DNA of 42,718 bases from Candidatus Pacearchaeota archaeon (GCA_019662115.1 JAIFVW010000003.1:1-42718); one strand, 5' to 3'. Positions 6,193 to 15,121 are shown, counted from the first letter of the stretch. Translations and numbers: made by a program. The notes: generated from the sequence alone by a model not told the origin.

Positions 6193-8130
6193 ATGAGAAA
6201 AACGCTTATAGCAATAGTCTCGGTATTGTTTATACTAAGTTTGCTTGTAAGCGTAGATGCTGCAAGTTCTCGTATCAAACTTAAGTCACTTACAAGTTCA
6301 TCTTCAATTCCAGGAAACATTAACTCTTGTCAAACATTAGATAAATCCGGAACTTATATCTTAACAAAGAATCTTGTTGATGGAGAAGTTTCCTCAGGAT
6401 GTTTCAAAATTACCACTTCCAATGTCGATTTAAACTGTAATGGATTTTCCATTAGAAACACTCTTCTTAATGGCCCAGCTGTTACTGCTTCTGGAGTCAA
6501 TAACATCACTGTGCGTAATTGCAATATTCGTATGAATTCAGTTGCTGGAACTGGTATTGATTTTTACAGTGTAACTAACTCTCTTGTTAATAACACAGTC
6601 GCTCTTAATAATAACTATGGAATCTCATTTTCAGAGGGATCTCATAATAGGATCGTAAATAGCAGTGTAATCTCAAACATTAATGGAGTCGTATTAGATG
6701 CTGGATCAACTATCTCAAAAAGCGTTATTATGCTTAATCAAGTAGGAGTATTAATTTCTGATACAAGCAACTCTGTCCTTTCTAATAATTTTTGGTCAAA
6801 TGTAAGAGCGGTAAGAGCAACAAATGATCTTTCAGGTTCTCTAGTAAGTGGAAATGCATTTAGTGATGAGGAATCTGCAGTATATATCGAAGGATCTGGA
6901 TTGAGAGTCATTAATAACACCTTTTACGCTGAAAACCCCTTTACTGTAGGAGTAACCATTCCTGCTGGATCAAACAATCTTATTGGTAACAATACTTTTA
7001 CAGGATTGCAATTTGGAATTCATCTTATCGCAGGTAGTTACAATGTTATTGATCACAATGTTATCGATCACAGCAGTTCCTCTGGAATCTATTTTGAGTA
7101 CAATCCATTCTTTACAAATGTAACTAATAACATTATTTCTAATTCAGCATGGCGTGGTGTTGACTCAGATGATTTTGGAAAGAATAATTCTTTTGTTAAT
7201 AATACTGTTGAATTTAGTGGAAATGATGGAATTTACGTATCTTATGGATGGATAAGCTTGGTTAACAATACTCTAAAGAATAATGGAAATTATGGAGTAA
7301 ATGTAAGGGGAAACTTGATCTTGGAGAACAATATAATTAATAACAATAAGGGTGGAGTTTACTTAAATCCTCCTGGAGGATATTATGATTTTGAGAATCA
7401 GATTATAAAAGGAAATAAGATACAGTTTAATGGAGGTCTTCATGGGATTGATTTGGAGGAGGAGACTAGCCATGTTAGAATCGTTAATAATATAGTGACT
7501 TCGAATACTCCTTATGATTTGTATCTATCAGGAAATAATCAGGATATCTCTGTTGTTGATAACACTATAGGAAGCTATAATCTTGCTGGAGAGGGCAACC
7601 TCGTTGAATTTGAGAATACTGCATATGGAAAGATCACCTTTGTGAACCAGGTCACAGAATCTGGTGCAAGTTTGGATAGCGATATCATAATCAAAAATAA
7701 TGAAGCCACGATCAATAGCGGTAAAACTGGATTCAATAAGGCATCAAACATCACCCTTTATAATTTACCTAGTGATCTAAAAGACCCTCAGATCTTCAGA
7801 AACGGTGCTGTTTGTTCAGAATCTCAAGGATGTTATGCATTTACATCTTTGAATGCAGGCACTGTTAAGTTTGCTGCTCCAGGTAATGGATATTATACAA
7901 TAGGCTCTTCAATAGCTTCCGCTAATAACTGGTGCAATAATACAGACATTAATCATGATGGAAGCGTTACTATAAGCGACTTCATGGATGTAAGCTCTCA
8001 TTTCAATGAAGTTGGATGCACTGCAAGTACGGGATGGTGCTCTAATACAGACATTAACCATGATGGAACAGTCAGCATTAGCGATTTCATTGATGTCTCT
8101 TCTGCCATAGGCAAAACTACCTGTATTTGA
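6193..8130 (+). CDS. Secreted beta-helix protein with C-terminal dockerin-like pair
   Basis: A 645-residue secreted protein. A signal peptide (about 1-24, ending VDAASS) precedes a conserved N-terminal module (GNINSCQTLDKSGTY...DLNCNGFSIRN). About 400 residues of parallel beta-helix rungs follow, rich in NNT/NNI and resembling NosD/PbH1 repeats. The tail carries two EF-hand-like calcium loops, DINHDGSVTISD and DINHDGTVSISD, each followed by a short helix: the duplicated arrangement of a type I dockerin. Dockerins dock onto cohesin domains, but no cohesin is recognisable in this window. GATTTAAATAACC (about 6162-6173) is the TATA box. The next gene is a tandem paralogue with a different C-terminus. 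Likely a surface adhesin or polysaccharide-binding protein. Confidence 0.75.
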   Translation: MRKTLIAIVSVLFILSLLVSVDAASSRIKLKSLTSSSSIPGNINSCQTLDKSGTYILTKNLVDGEVSSGCFKITTSNVDLNCNGFSIRNTLLNGPAVTASGVNNITVRNCNIRMNSVAGTGIDFYSVTNSLVNNTVALNNNYGISFSEGSHNRIVNSSVISNINGVVLDAGSTISKSVIMLNQVGVLISDTSNSVLSNNFWSNVRAVRATNDLSGSLVSGNAFSDEESAVYIEGSGLRVINNTFYAENPFTVGVTIPAGSNNLIGNNTFTGLQFGIHLIAGSYNVIDHNVIDHSSSSGIYFEYNPFFTNVTNNIISNSAWRGVDSDDFGKNNSFVNNTVEFSGNDGIYVSYGWISLVNNTLKNNGNYGVNVRGNLILENNIINNNKGGVYLNPPGGYYDFENQIIKGNKIQFNGGLHGIDLEEETSHVRIVNNIVTSNTPYDLYLSGNNQDISVVDNTIGSYNLAGEGNLVEFENTAYGKITFVNQVTESGASLDSDIIIKNNEATINSGKTGFNKASNITLYNLPSDLKDPQIFRNGAVCSESQGCYAFTSLNAGTVKFAAPGNGYYTIGSSIASANNWCNNTDINHDGSVTISDFMDVSSHFNEVGCTASTGWCSNTDINHDGTVSISDFIDVSSAIGKTTCI

Positions 8131-8196
8131 TTGATATTAAGGAAATACTTATAAATCTGATTTTGTTCTTTAATTCGAGGACAATTTTATTAAAAA

Positions 8197-10935
8197 GTGG
8201 TGAAGCAGAGATACTTAGCTGATGAGAATTTTAGTAAATTGGTCCAGTGTTTATTACTTTTTGGTCTAGCTGCGATCGCAGTTATCATTATAGGGGCATT
8301 TGTTTCTGCCTCAACCCCTGGAAATATTGCTTCATGCCAGGTCTTAAATGTTTCAGGCAATTACAATCTGACACAAAGTATCTTCAATGCCAGCTTTAAC
8401 TCCACAGGCTGTTTTACCATTAATGCCTCTCACATAGACTTAAACTGCAACGGATTTACTCTTAGAAATATAACTTTAGGTCAACCAGCTATTCGCGCTA
8501 TTACTGTTGTAAATACAACTGTCCGCAACTGCAATATTCGGATGGATTCCGGAATTGGCATTGAATTCAGAGATGTTAATAATTCTGTTATTGTTAACGC
8601 AACTGTTTCTAATACTGTGACAGGTATTTCTCTTGCAAGCAATGTTGGAGGTTACCCTTATTATAATAGAATTGTGAATAGTACACTTAATCTTAACTCC
8701 TTAGGAGTTGGTCTTGGATTTAGCTCGAACATTTCCGGAAGCAGCATCAATTCCAATACTATTGGAGTATCTGGCGATAACATGATTGTCTATGGAAACA
8801 CCTTTAGCGGCAACACACAATCTGTTTCAAATGGCGGAGGTGGAGGTATTGACAATATTTCCTCTAATCTTTTTACAGGAGAGGATGGGAGTAGCATCGT
8901 AAACTCCACTGCTGGAACTAGAATCTTCAACAATACTTTTTCAGATGTAATTGATGCTATTACTTCCGGCTCTGGTCTTATTATAGAGAATAATACGTTT
9001 TTTGGGTTTAATACTGCGATCAGCATTTATTCAAATAATATCATTAGAAACAATAGTATCTCAAGTGGTGTTAATGCGATTGAGTTTGTAGGCACATCTT
9101 CAACTGGAAACAATCTATCAGGCAACTACATAAGTTCTTTTTCAACGCATGGAATACACGCTCTTGAAGACTTTGGACCAAATAATATTTTTGTTAATAA
9201 CATTATACAATCAGGTAGTAGCGATGGAATTTTTATCGAGGACAGTTTCTTTAATCCCATCTTGATCAATAATACCATCTCAAGCAATGCCGGAAATGGC
9301 TATGTTGCTGCTCCTGGTCCTGTGAACATGATTGGAAACAATATTAGTTTCAATGGATTGAGTGGAATATACCTTTCTTCTGGAAATCACAATATAACTA
9401 ATAACATAGTTAGCTCAAATGGAAGATACGGAATTTACATTCCTGGAGGTAGTGAAAATAATAATGTGTACAGTTTTAATAGAGTGATCTCAAACAACTT
9501 TTCAGGAATTTATTTAGATAATGGATTTGTATATGACAATGTTACCATTAATTCTAATATCATCAATTCGAATAGGCAGTACGGTATCTATGTTGGTAAC
9601 TTAATAGGTAACAATACCCTGATTAACAATTCATTATACAATAATAGCAAGGGAATTTTGCTTAATCAGAGCTATAACAACATTATCGGTGCGACCATTA
9701 ATAGTACTTATGGAGGCCCTGCTTTGGAGATCATCGCTTCCAATTCTACCTTTAACAATACTCTTAACATCAGTATTGTTGTGACCAATACTAATTCCTC
9801 ATACTTGGACCTTAATCTATCTTCTGTTGTAAATCTCAATCGAACATACATAATTAATAGCTATATAGAGGACTATTCATTTGGCAAGGCTGGGGGTCTC
9901 ATCAATTTCAAAAATACTCAGTATGGCGAGATACGATTTTTACAGCCAATTAATGGTAGCGGAGCAAATCTTAGTGGAGATGTAAGAATTGAAAATAATA
10001 AAATAACTGTAGATGGAACCCAAAAGAACTTGAATAAGAGCGCTAATGTGACATTTTACAACCTAGCTACAAATTTTGATGTGCCTTTTATTTTTAGAGA
10101 TGACATCTTATGCTCTTCCAATATATGCTCTAACTTCACTTCGTTGAACGCAGGCAATGTCAGCTTTAATGTGACTGGTTGGGGAAGCTATAGGATAGGA
10201 GTTGTATCCACTCTTCCGGATAGCGGAGGCGGTGGAGGCGGTGGAGGAGGGGGCGGAGGTACATCAAGTGTTAGACCGGTATTGCTCAAATTATTGTTGC
10301 CAGATCCTATTTCGTCTGAGAAGAATGGAAGGATTGTCTTGCCAATTAGATTGGAGAATAAGGGATCTACTGATTTAAATGGCATTGTGGTCAAGGCAGC
10401 AGTTGCGAAGAATGGTATTGTAAGAAGTGATTTGCTTGCGTCATTTGATACATCAATAATCTCTTCTTTACCTATTGGAGCTTCCCGGAATATTACGCTA
10501 ATTGTTGATGTAAATACAGAGGAAGAGGGAGTATATGAGATTCTTTTGAATGCAACTGTCAGAGATCCGGCATATCAAGACAATGGAAAGATATTTTTGA
10601 CGGTAGGGCAGGGAACACAAATTAAAGACAAGGTGCTCTTAACGGAAGAGTTAATTGCGCAGAATCCTGAATGTCTTGAGATAAAGGAGACAGTAGATGA
10701 GGCTAAAGATCTTATAGCTAGGGGACAACAGCAGGCAGGAGAGGACAAGCTTGATGAGGCCATTGACTCATGTAAAAGAGCAATCTCACAGAAAGTGTCT
10801 ACGACACATAAGAATATCTTTGTCCAGAGCTCGATATTTATCTATGTAGGAGGAGCAATAGCAGTCTCCTTTATTGCAGGTATAGGGTATTATCTCTACA
10901 AACGATGGAGATTCACAAAATATTACGGCTACTAA
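8197..10935 (+). CDS. Membrane-anchored beta-helix protein, paralogue of the preceding gene
   Basis: A 912-residue protein with an uncleaved or cleaved leader helix (about residues 17-42), the same N-terminal module as its neighbour (GNIASCQVLNVSGNY...DLNCNGFTLRN), and an Asn-rich parallel beta-helix to about residue 670. A 12-glycine linker follows, then a beta-sandwich resembling CARDB/APHP domains (LPIRLENKGSTDLNGIVV), a charged helical segment and a C-terminal membrane helix (FIYVGGAIAVSFIAGIGYYL) with a basic tail. Anchoring is opposite to the dockerin end of its paralogue. The start is GTG 8197 or the adjacent GTG 8200; ACTTATAAATC (about 8146) is the TATA box and implies a short leader. 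MoxR follows 37 bp downstream. Confidence 0.75.
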   Translation: MVKQRYLADENFSKLVQCLLLFGLAAIAVIIIGAFVSASTPGNIASCQVLNVSGNYNLTQSIFNASFNSTGCFTINASHIDLNCNGFTLRNITLGQPAIRAITVVNTTVRNCNIRMDSGIGIEFRDVNNSVIVNATVSNTVTGISLASNVGGYPYYNRIVNSTLNLNSLGVGLGFSSNISGSSINSNTIGVSGDNMIVYGNTFSGNTQSVSNGGGGGIDNISSNLFTGEDGSSIVNSTAGTRIFNNTFSDVIDAITSGSGLIIENNTFFGFNTAISIYSNNIIRNNSISSGVNAIEFVGTSSTGNNLSGNYISSFSTHGIHALEDFGPNNIFVNNIIQSGSSDGIFIEDSFFNPILINNTISSNAGNGYVAAPGPVNMIGNNISFNGLSGIYLSSGNHNITNNIVSSNGRYGIYIPGGSENNNVYSFNRVISNNFSGIYLDNGFVYDNVTINSNIINSNRQYGIYVGNLIGNNTLINNSLYNNSKGILLNQSYNNIIGATINSTYGGPALEIIASNSTFNNTLNISIVVTNTNSSYLDLNLSSVVNLNRTYIINSYIEDYSFGKAGGLINFKNTQYGEIRFLQPINGSGANLSGDVRIENNKITVDGTQKNLNKSANVTFYNLATNFDVPFIFRDDILCSSNICSNFTSLNAGNVSFNVTGWGSYRIGVVSTLPDSGGGGGGGGGGGGTSSVRPVLLKLLLPDPISSEKNGRIVLPIRLENKGSTDLNGIVVKAAVAKNGIVRSDLLASFDTSIISSLPIGASRNITLIVDVNTEEEGVYEILLNATVRDPAYQDNGKIFLTVGQGTQIKDKVLLTEELIAQNPECLEIKETVDEAKDLIARGQQQAGEDKLDEAIDSCKRAISQKVSTTHKNIFVQSSIFIYVGGAIAVSFIAGIGYYLYKRWRFTKYYGY
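10225..10260 (+). repeat. GGN codon run encoding 12 consecutive glycines
   Basis: Twelve successive GGN codons with mixed third bases encode an uninterrupted glycine linker between the beta-helix and the CARDB-like domain. The mixed codons argue for selection on the protein rather than simple slippage. On the other strand it gives a spurious polyproline frame. Confidence 0.9.
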
Positions 10936-10972
10936 GAAAGGATTATAAACCTTTATCGCTTTCTGCATCCGA

Positions 10973-11980
10973 ATGAAGAAGGTGATTCATAGTTCTCATA
11001 GTTCTGACAAGAAGCTAAGCGGTGCTCAGGTTGAAGAAGTTTCAAAGACATTGCTTAGAGTAAGAGATGAAGTGTCAAAAGTTTTTTTTGGTCATGGTGA
11101 CACTGTAGATTCTCTCCTTAGAGCTTTATTGTGCGATGGACATGTATTAATTGAGGGAGTTCCTGGAATTGCCAAAACCCTTCTTATAAAATCCCTAGCG
11201 CATGTTTCTGGATGCAGCTCAAAGAGAATACAGTTTACAGTTGATCTTCTTCCTACTGATATAGTAGGACTAACAACCTATGAGCCAAGACACGGATTTA
11301 AGGTTGCTAAAGGCCCGATCTTTGCCCAGTTCATAATTGCTGATGAAATAAACAGAAGCCCTCCAAAAACACAGTCTGCTCTTATTGAAGCGATGCAGGA
11401 AAAGCAGGTCACTATTGGAAATCATACATATCCTCTTCCCTCTCCATTTTTTGTCATGGCCAACCAGAATCCACTTGAGCATGAGGGAGTTTATTCTCTT
11501 CCAGAAGCCCAGCTGGACAGATTTCTCTTTAAGGTACTTTTAGGATATCCTGACGAAGCACATGAGGAGAAGATTATGGAGGACAACGTTACCTTCAAGA
11601 AATTTGAATCTCTCAGCCTGAAACCTGTTATCTCACCTGAAAAGATACTTCAGATGCAGAAGATTACACATCAGATATATCTTGATCCTAAAATAAAAAA
11701 ATATATTGTCTCTCTTGTATCTCGGACCAGAAAAAAAGATTTTCATCATGGGCAATATATCCAACTAGGTGCATCTCCAAGAGCAACGATTGCATTATAT
11801 ATCGGAGCCAAAGCAGAAGCTCTGCTAAAAGGAAGGAATTATGTAATTCCTCAGGATGTCAAGGCTGTTGCTTACGATTCATTAAGACATAGGCTTATAC
11901 TTTCTTATAGAGCAAGGGCAGAAGGAGTTACAGTTGATGCAATAATCCATGATCTTCTAAATACTATTGAGACTCCATAA
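10973..11980 (+). CDS. MoxR-family AAA+ ATPase
   Basis: A 335-residue MoxR ATPase. Walker A is GVPGIAKTLL (about residues 61-70). Walker B is IIADEINRSPPKTQSALIEA (about 121-140), with the family's insert and the sensor-1 region FFVMANQNPLEHEG. The C-terminal lid includes GASPRATIALY. MoxR proteins act as chaperone-like ATPases with VWA-domain partners to mature or insert metal or surface proteins. The stop overlaps the start of the DUF58 gene by one base (11980), forming an operon with it and the VWA gene. ATTATAAACC is 25 bp before the ATG. It follows directly after two surface-protein genes, hinting at a role in their assembly. Confidence 0.92.
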   Translation: MKKVIHSSHSSDKKLSGAQVEEVSKTLLRVRDEVSKVFFGHGDTVDSLLRALLCDGHVLIEGVPGIAKTLLIKSLAHVSGCSSKRIQFTVDLLPTDIVGLTTYEPRHGFKVAKGPIFAQFIIADEINRSPPKTQSALIEAMQEKQVTIGNHTYPLPSPFFVMANQNPLEHEGVYSLPEAQLDRFLFKVLLGYPDEAHEEKIMEDNVTFKKFESLSLKPVISPEKILQMQKITHQIYLDPKIKKYIVSLVSRTRKKDFHHGQYIQLGASPRATIALYIGAKAEALLKGRNYVIPQDVKAVAYDSLRHRLILSYRARAEGVTVDAIIHDLLNTIETP

Positions 11981-12879
11981 TGGTCAGGCTTAATGTTGAT
12001 GTCGCAAGCAGGATTTCCGAGCTTCAGGGTTCTATAAAGGAATTTGAGCTGAATACAAAACTATATCATACAATCCTTAGGGGGAAAGGCCTTGAATTTG
12101 ATAGCTACAGGATGTATTCAGAAGGAGACGATGCCTCTATTATTGATTGGAAGGCAAGCACAAGATCCAATAAGCTTTTAGTCAAGCAGTATAAGGAAGA
12201 GAAGAATATTGGAGTTTTATTCGTCATAGATATAGGAGAACACATGGTTTTTGGATCTACGGACAAGCTTAAGTGTGAATATAGTGCTGAACTTGCGGCG
12301 TCTCTTGCAAATCTTATCTTAAATTCAGATGACAAGGTAGGGCTTGTCCTTTTCAACGACTCTGTTTCATATAAGCTTCCTCCGGTCAAGGGGCAGAATC
12401 AGCTTGATTTGTTCGTGGATATTCTTTCCAATTCATTAACATATGGAGGAGGATGCGATATGGGAAAAGTTTTTTCATATCTAGTTGATTTCATAGACAA
12501 CTCTGTAAGTGCTGTTTTTATTATTTCAGACTTCGTGAGATTGAAGGAAAAAGACTTTTCTTCGCTCCGGCTTTTAGGGAATAAATTTGAGACTGTTGCC
12601 ATAATGGTAAAGGACCCAAGGGACAAGGAGCTTCCCCAAGTGTCAGGGGAATTTATCATAGAAGATCCATCAACTGGTAATCAGCTTCTTATTGATCCAA
12701 AAGAGGCTAAGGAGGGATATCAGCATTATGCTTCTGAACAGGAAAAATTTGTCAGGTCAAGTCTTCAGAGATCGGGCATTGATTTGCTTGAGCTAAGCAC
12801 TGTGTCTTCATTTATTCCTCCTCTGACAGTTTTCCTAAATGAGAGAGCGAGGGAGAAAAGGAGTCCAGTATTCTTATGA
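11980..12879 (+). CDS. DUF58 protein (VWA-like partner of MoxR)
   Basis: A 299-residue DUF58 protein. The hallmark FDSYRMYSEGDDASIIDWKA (about residues 39-58) is followed by STRSNKLLVKQYKEE and a von Willebrand A-type strand, VLFVIDIGEHMVFGS. The metal-binding DxSxS motif is degenerate here (DIGEH), as is common in this family. No membrane segment is clear, so it is probably cytosolic or peripheral. DUF58 genes nearly always follow moxR, and here they overlap by one base. The 3' end overlaps the VWA gene by four bases (ATGA, 12876-12879). The exact biochemical role of the family is unknown. Confidence 0.9.
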   Translation: MVRLNVDVASRISELQGSIKEFELNTKLYHTILRGKGLEFDSYRMYSEGDDASIIDWKASTRSNKLLVKQYKEEKNIGVLFVIDIGEHMVFGSTDKLKCEYSAELAASLANLILNSDDKVGLVLFNDSVSYKLPPVKGQNQLDLFVDILSNSLTYGGGCDMGKVFSYLVDFIDNSVSAVFIISDFVRLKEKDFSSLRLLGNKFETVAIMVKDPRDKELPQVSGEFIIEDPSTGNQLLIDPKEAKEGYQHYASEQEKFVRSSLQRSGIDLLELSTVSSFIPPLTVFLNERAREKRSPVFL

Positions 12880-13796
12880 TAATCAGCTTTAGTCATCCAT
12901 TTTATCTTTTCTTTCTTTTTGTAATTCCACTTATTATCCTAATACATTTTGTATCAATAAAGACAAGGAGAAAGGATGCGCTGAAATTTTCAAATTTTGA
13001 AGCAGTCGCTAGAATTAAAGGGGTTGACCTATATTCCAAGAATATCGTTATACTTTCATGCAGTATATTGATATCTTTTCTACTGGTTTTTTCTATTGCT
13101 GGCACGATAGTGCAGAGGGATGCTCTTACAAGCTCTTCCTCCATTGTGATCGCCATTGATTCTTCAAGAAGCATGGAAGCCAGGGATATTTCTCCTAGCA
13201 GACTTGAAGCAGTCAGAGACAGAATTTCATCTTTTGTTGCTTCTTCTCCTGCAGGGACTAGAATGGGCGTGGTTTCTTTTTCAGGTGCAACTCTTATAGA
13301 GCAGGATGTTACAGATGATAGGCAGCTTGTAAGCGAGTCAGTTAAAAATATACAGCTAAGTTCTATTGGAGGAACTGATTTGTATGAATCCATTGTAACT
13401 GCTACCAATCTATTAAAAAATGAAGAATACAAGGCAATCATCCTTTTGAGTGATGGGAGATTCAATGTGGGCAATATACAGGAGGCTGTTGACTATGCAA
13501 ATAAGAATTCGGTAGTTGTTGACACCATTGCTGTCGGCACGGAAGAGGGAGGAGAGACTACTTATGGAATTTCCAAGGTTGAGTTAGATTCCTTACAATC
13601 TATTTCCTACCTTACCGGAGGCCAGTCATTTCAGGCAACATCTTCTGGCGAGCTTGCAGATTCGTTGCAAAAAATAAGGGATTTGAAGATAAGGAAGGTT
13701 TCCACAGATATGTCGCAGTATCTTTCCATTGCAGCATTATTCATTTTCATTTTTGAGTATATATTATTCAATACAAGGTATAGAATATTTCCTTAG
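12876..13796 (+). CDS. BatA-like VWA-domain membrane protein
   Basis: A 306-residue protein with two N-terminal membrane helices (about 7-26 and 55-77), an intact von Willebrand A domain and a C-terminal membrane helix (about 283-300). The metal-ion-dependent adhesion site is complete: DSSRSM near residue 93, the threonine in GGTDLYES, and the aspartate in ILLSDGRFN. This layout is that of BatA in MoxR/Bat operons, where the VWA domain lies outside the membrane. It is the third gene of the operon. Its TAG stop interlocks with the TAA of the facing gene within TTAG (13793-13796). Confidence 0.9.
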   Translation: MIISFSHPFYLFFLFVIPLIILIHFVSIKTRRKDALKFSNFEAVARIKGVDLYSKNIVILSCSILISFLLVFSIAGTIVQRDALTSSSSIVIAIDSSRSMEARDISPSRLEAVRDRISSFVASSPAGTRMGVVSFSGATLIEQDVTDDRQLVSESVKNIQLSSIGGTDLYESIVTATNLLKNEEYKAIILLSDGRFNVGNIQEAVDYANKNSVVVDTIAVGTEEGGETTYGISKVELDSLQSISYLTGGQSFQATSSGELADSLQKIRDLKIRKVSTDMSQYLSIAALFIFIFEYILFNTRYRIFP

Positions 13797-14449
13797 ATAA
13801 GATGATGGCCAGAATCGGTGTTTATCTTGCTTGTAAGTTTCTTTTCTATTCTTTCTAGAACATCCATGCTTCCTATAGCTTTGTGTTCCGCTTCTTCCTT
13901 AACTTCTTCTTTTTTCTGTATAGGCTGTGTTTGAGCAGGTTGCGGAGTTGATTGAGGAGATTGAGGCGGCTGTTGCTGGGATTGTTGAGGAGTTGGTTGT
14001 ATTTTTATTTCATTTTGCTTCTGGTCTTTTTGAATTTCTTTTTCATGAGCTTTGTTCAATATGGAAAGAAATTCATTAGTAAGAGCTTCAACCTGAGGCC
14101 TTCTTATTTCATCACCGGAATAGAGCGCTTTCAGCATCTTTTGGCAGAAATGCACAAGCTCATTTTTTCTTTTGCGATAAAGAGAGTCGATCATTTCTGC
14201 ATAATCATCATGAGGTGCAAAGGAGTATGTTTCTCTTAGGTATTCTTTTACAGTCTTATTCAGGTGGTCAAGCATCTCACGGCTACTTCTGGTTTTTCCC
14301 ACATTGTCTACTTCAGATGTAAATATTGTATTTTTGTCTATAGTCTGAGGAGCATGAGGGATAAGTCTTCTTTGGAATATTATAAGAGCTATGCATAAGA
14401 CTACCACAATTGTCGCGACAATAACAAGAAGCTGTGACGGATCAAGCAT
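13793..14449 (-). CDS. Membrane-anchored protein with Gln/Pro-rich linker
   Basis: A 218-residue protein. An N-terminal membrane helix (about residues 6-25, LVIVATIVVVLCIALIIF) is followed by a basic RRRL-type stop, a helical cytoplasmic domain (REMLDHLNKTVKEYLRETYS...FCQKMLKALYSGDE), a Gln/Pro-rich stretch of about 30 residues and a charged helical end. No family is certain. The helical part loosely recalls cytoplasmic domains (DUF4129/DUF4381-like) of proteins in MoxR/Bat loci. It faces that operon tail to tail with a 4-bp stop overlap. ATG 14449 is preferred over 14521 because a TATA box (TTTTATACC, about 14485-14492) overlaps the longer version. Confidence 0.65.
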   Translation of the reverse strand: MLDPSQLLVIVATIVVVLCIALIIFQRRLIPHAPQTIDKNTIFTSEVDNVGKTRSSREMLDHLNKTVKEYLRETYSFAPHDDYAEMIDSLYRKRKNELVHFCQKMLKALYSGDEIRRPQVEALTNEFLSILNKAHEKEIQKDQKQNEIKIQPTPQQSQQQPPQSPQSTPQPAQTQPIQKKEEVKEEAEHKAIGSMDVLERIEKKLTSKINTDSGHHLI

Positions 14450-14539
14450 TACAAATTCACTTCCATTGGGAGGTAAATAATAGGAGGTATAAAAATCTTC
14501 TCTCGATAGAATTAAAAACAACTGGCATCTTTTTGTATT

Positions 14540-14905
14540 ATGAGAATTTATAATGAGGCTGGAAGCTGTGATTTGGACGCAAAAAGGCTTTCCTTTCTTG
14601 GAAAAGCAACAGGATTAATGTTTAAGTCATCATCAACCCAGAATTTACTTTTTGAGTTTAATGGATATGTCAGGGCATCCATTACATCCTGGTTTGTATT
14701 TTTTCCGTTTATGGCTATCTGGCTCGACGATAAAAACAGAATTCTTGAGTGGAAGGTTGTAGATCCTTTTGTCCTGCGCATACTTCCAAAGGAAAAGTTC
14801 AGGAAGCTCGTCGAGGTTCCCCTTCATGAACGCAACAGAAAGATATTGGATTTTGTCGTCGGAAAAAGAAAAGGTTTAAATAGAGCGATGATTAGAAATA
14901 GCTAG
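14540..14905 (+). CDS. DUF192-family protein
   Basis: A 121-residue protein of the DUF192 family. Recognisable parts are ATGLMFKSS (usual A-x-x-GLMFR, about residues 23-31), a NLLFEF strand, SWFVFFPFMAIWLDDKNRIL in place of the common MKNTxIPLDIxFID core, and KLVEVP near the end. Many members are secreted, but this one has no signal peptide, as in other archaeal forms. The biochemical function of the family is unknown. GAATTAAAAAC (14509-14518) is about 26 bp before the ATG. The promoter of the next small gene (GGTTTAAATAG, about 14873) lies inside its 3' end. Confidence 0.7.
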   Translation: MRIYNEAGSCDLDAKRLSFLGKATGLMFKSSSTQNLLFEFNGYVRASITSWFVFFPFMAIWLDDKNRILEWKVVDPFVLRILPKEKFRKLVEVPLHERNRKILDFVVGKRKGLNRAMIRNS

Positions 14906-14935
14906 AAAGTATTTTAATTCAAAAAGGAGGTTGAC

Positions 14936-15061
14936 ATGGGAAAAGTAATTTTAAAGAATGCCATTGAAAGAAAACACGGACATCTATACTACGTTGACTC
15001 CAAAGGAAACGTATGTGAGGCTAAAATGGCTCGTGGTGGCAGAAAAAAGAAAAAGAAGTAG
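14936..15061 (+). CDS. Small Lys-rich 41-residue protein with strong ribosome binding site
   Basis: The product starts MGKVILKNAIERKHGHLYYV, continues through GNVCEAKMARGG and ends in a run of arginine and lysines. A perfect Shine-Dalgarno (AAAGGAGG) sits 5 nt before ATG 14936, and GGTTTAAATAG about 60 bp upstream would give a leader of roughly 33 nt. Apart from rpl7ae, almost every other gene in the window looks leaderless, so this points to high expression. The protein has no membrane segment and a single Cys. I believe short proteins of this pattern occur in related archaea, but I cannot confirm that here. The basic tail suggests RNA or ribosome binding, which is inference. Confidence 0.8.
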   Translation: MGKVILKNAIERKHGHLYYVDSKGNVCEAKMARGGRKKKKK

Positions 15062-15078
15062 CTTTTAGTTACTTCAAG

Positions 15079-15112
15079 TTTTTTTATATTCACACTTTAT
15101 TTGCTTGTTTTT
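15079..15112 (+). terminator. Oligo-T terminator after the 41-residue gene
   Basis: A run of seven T (15079-15085) is followed by a second T-rich stretch (about 15107-15112), 18-50 nt after the stop codon. This fits intrinsic archaeal termination at oligo-T without a required hairpin. It also separates the gene from the convergent 61-residue gene. Confidence 0.5.
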
Positions 15113-15121
15113 AATCTATTA

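Noticed and set aside
6500-9700. Repeated AATAAT-rich units that could look like a DNA tandem repeat or CRISPR
   Set aside because: They are degenerate NN/NNT rungs of coding beta-helix repeats with irregular spacing and no identical direct repeats or spacers.
10188-10394. A polyproline-containing frame antisense to the glycine linker
   Set aside because: It arises only from reverse complement of the GGN codon run, with no start signals or family match.
12902-13474. A long 190-residue frame antisense to the VWA gene
   Set aside because: The sense strand encodes a VWA domain with an intact metal-binding site; the antisense frame is Ser/Leu-rich, as expected from reverse reading.
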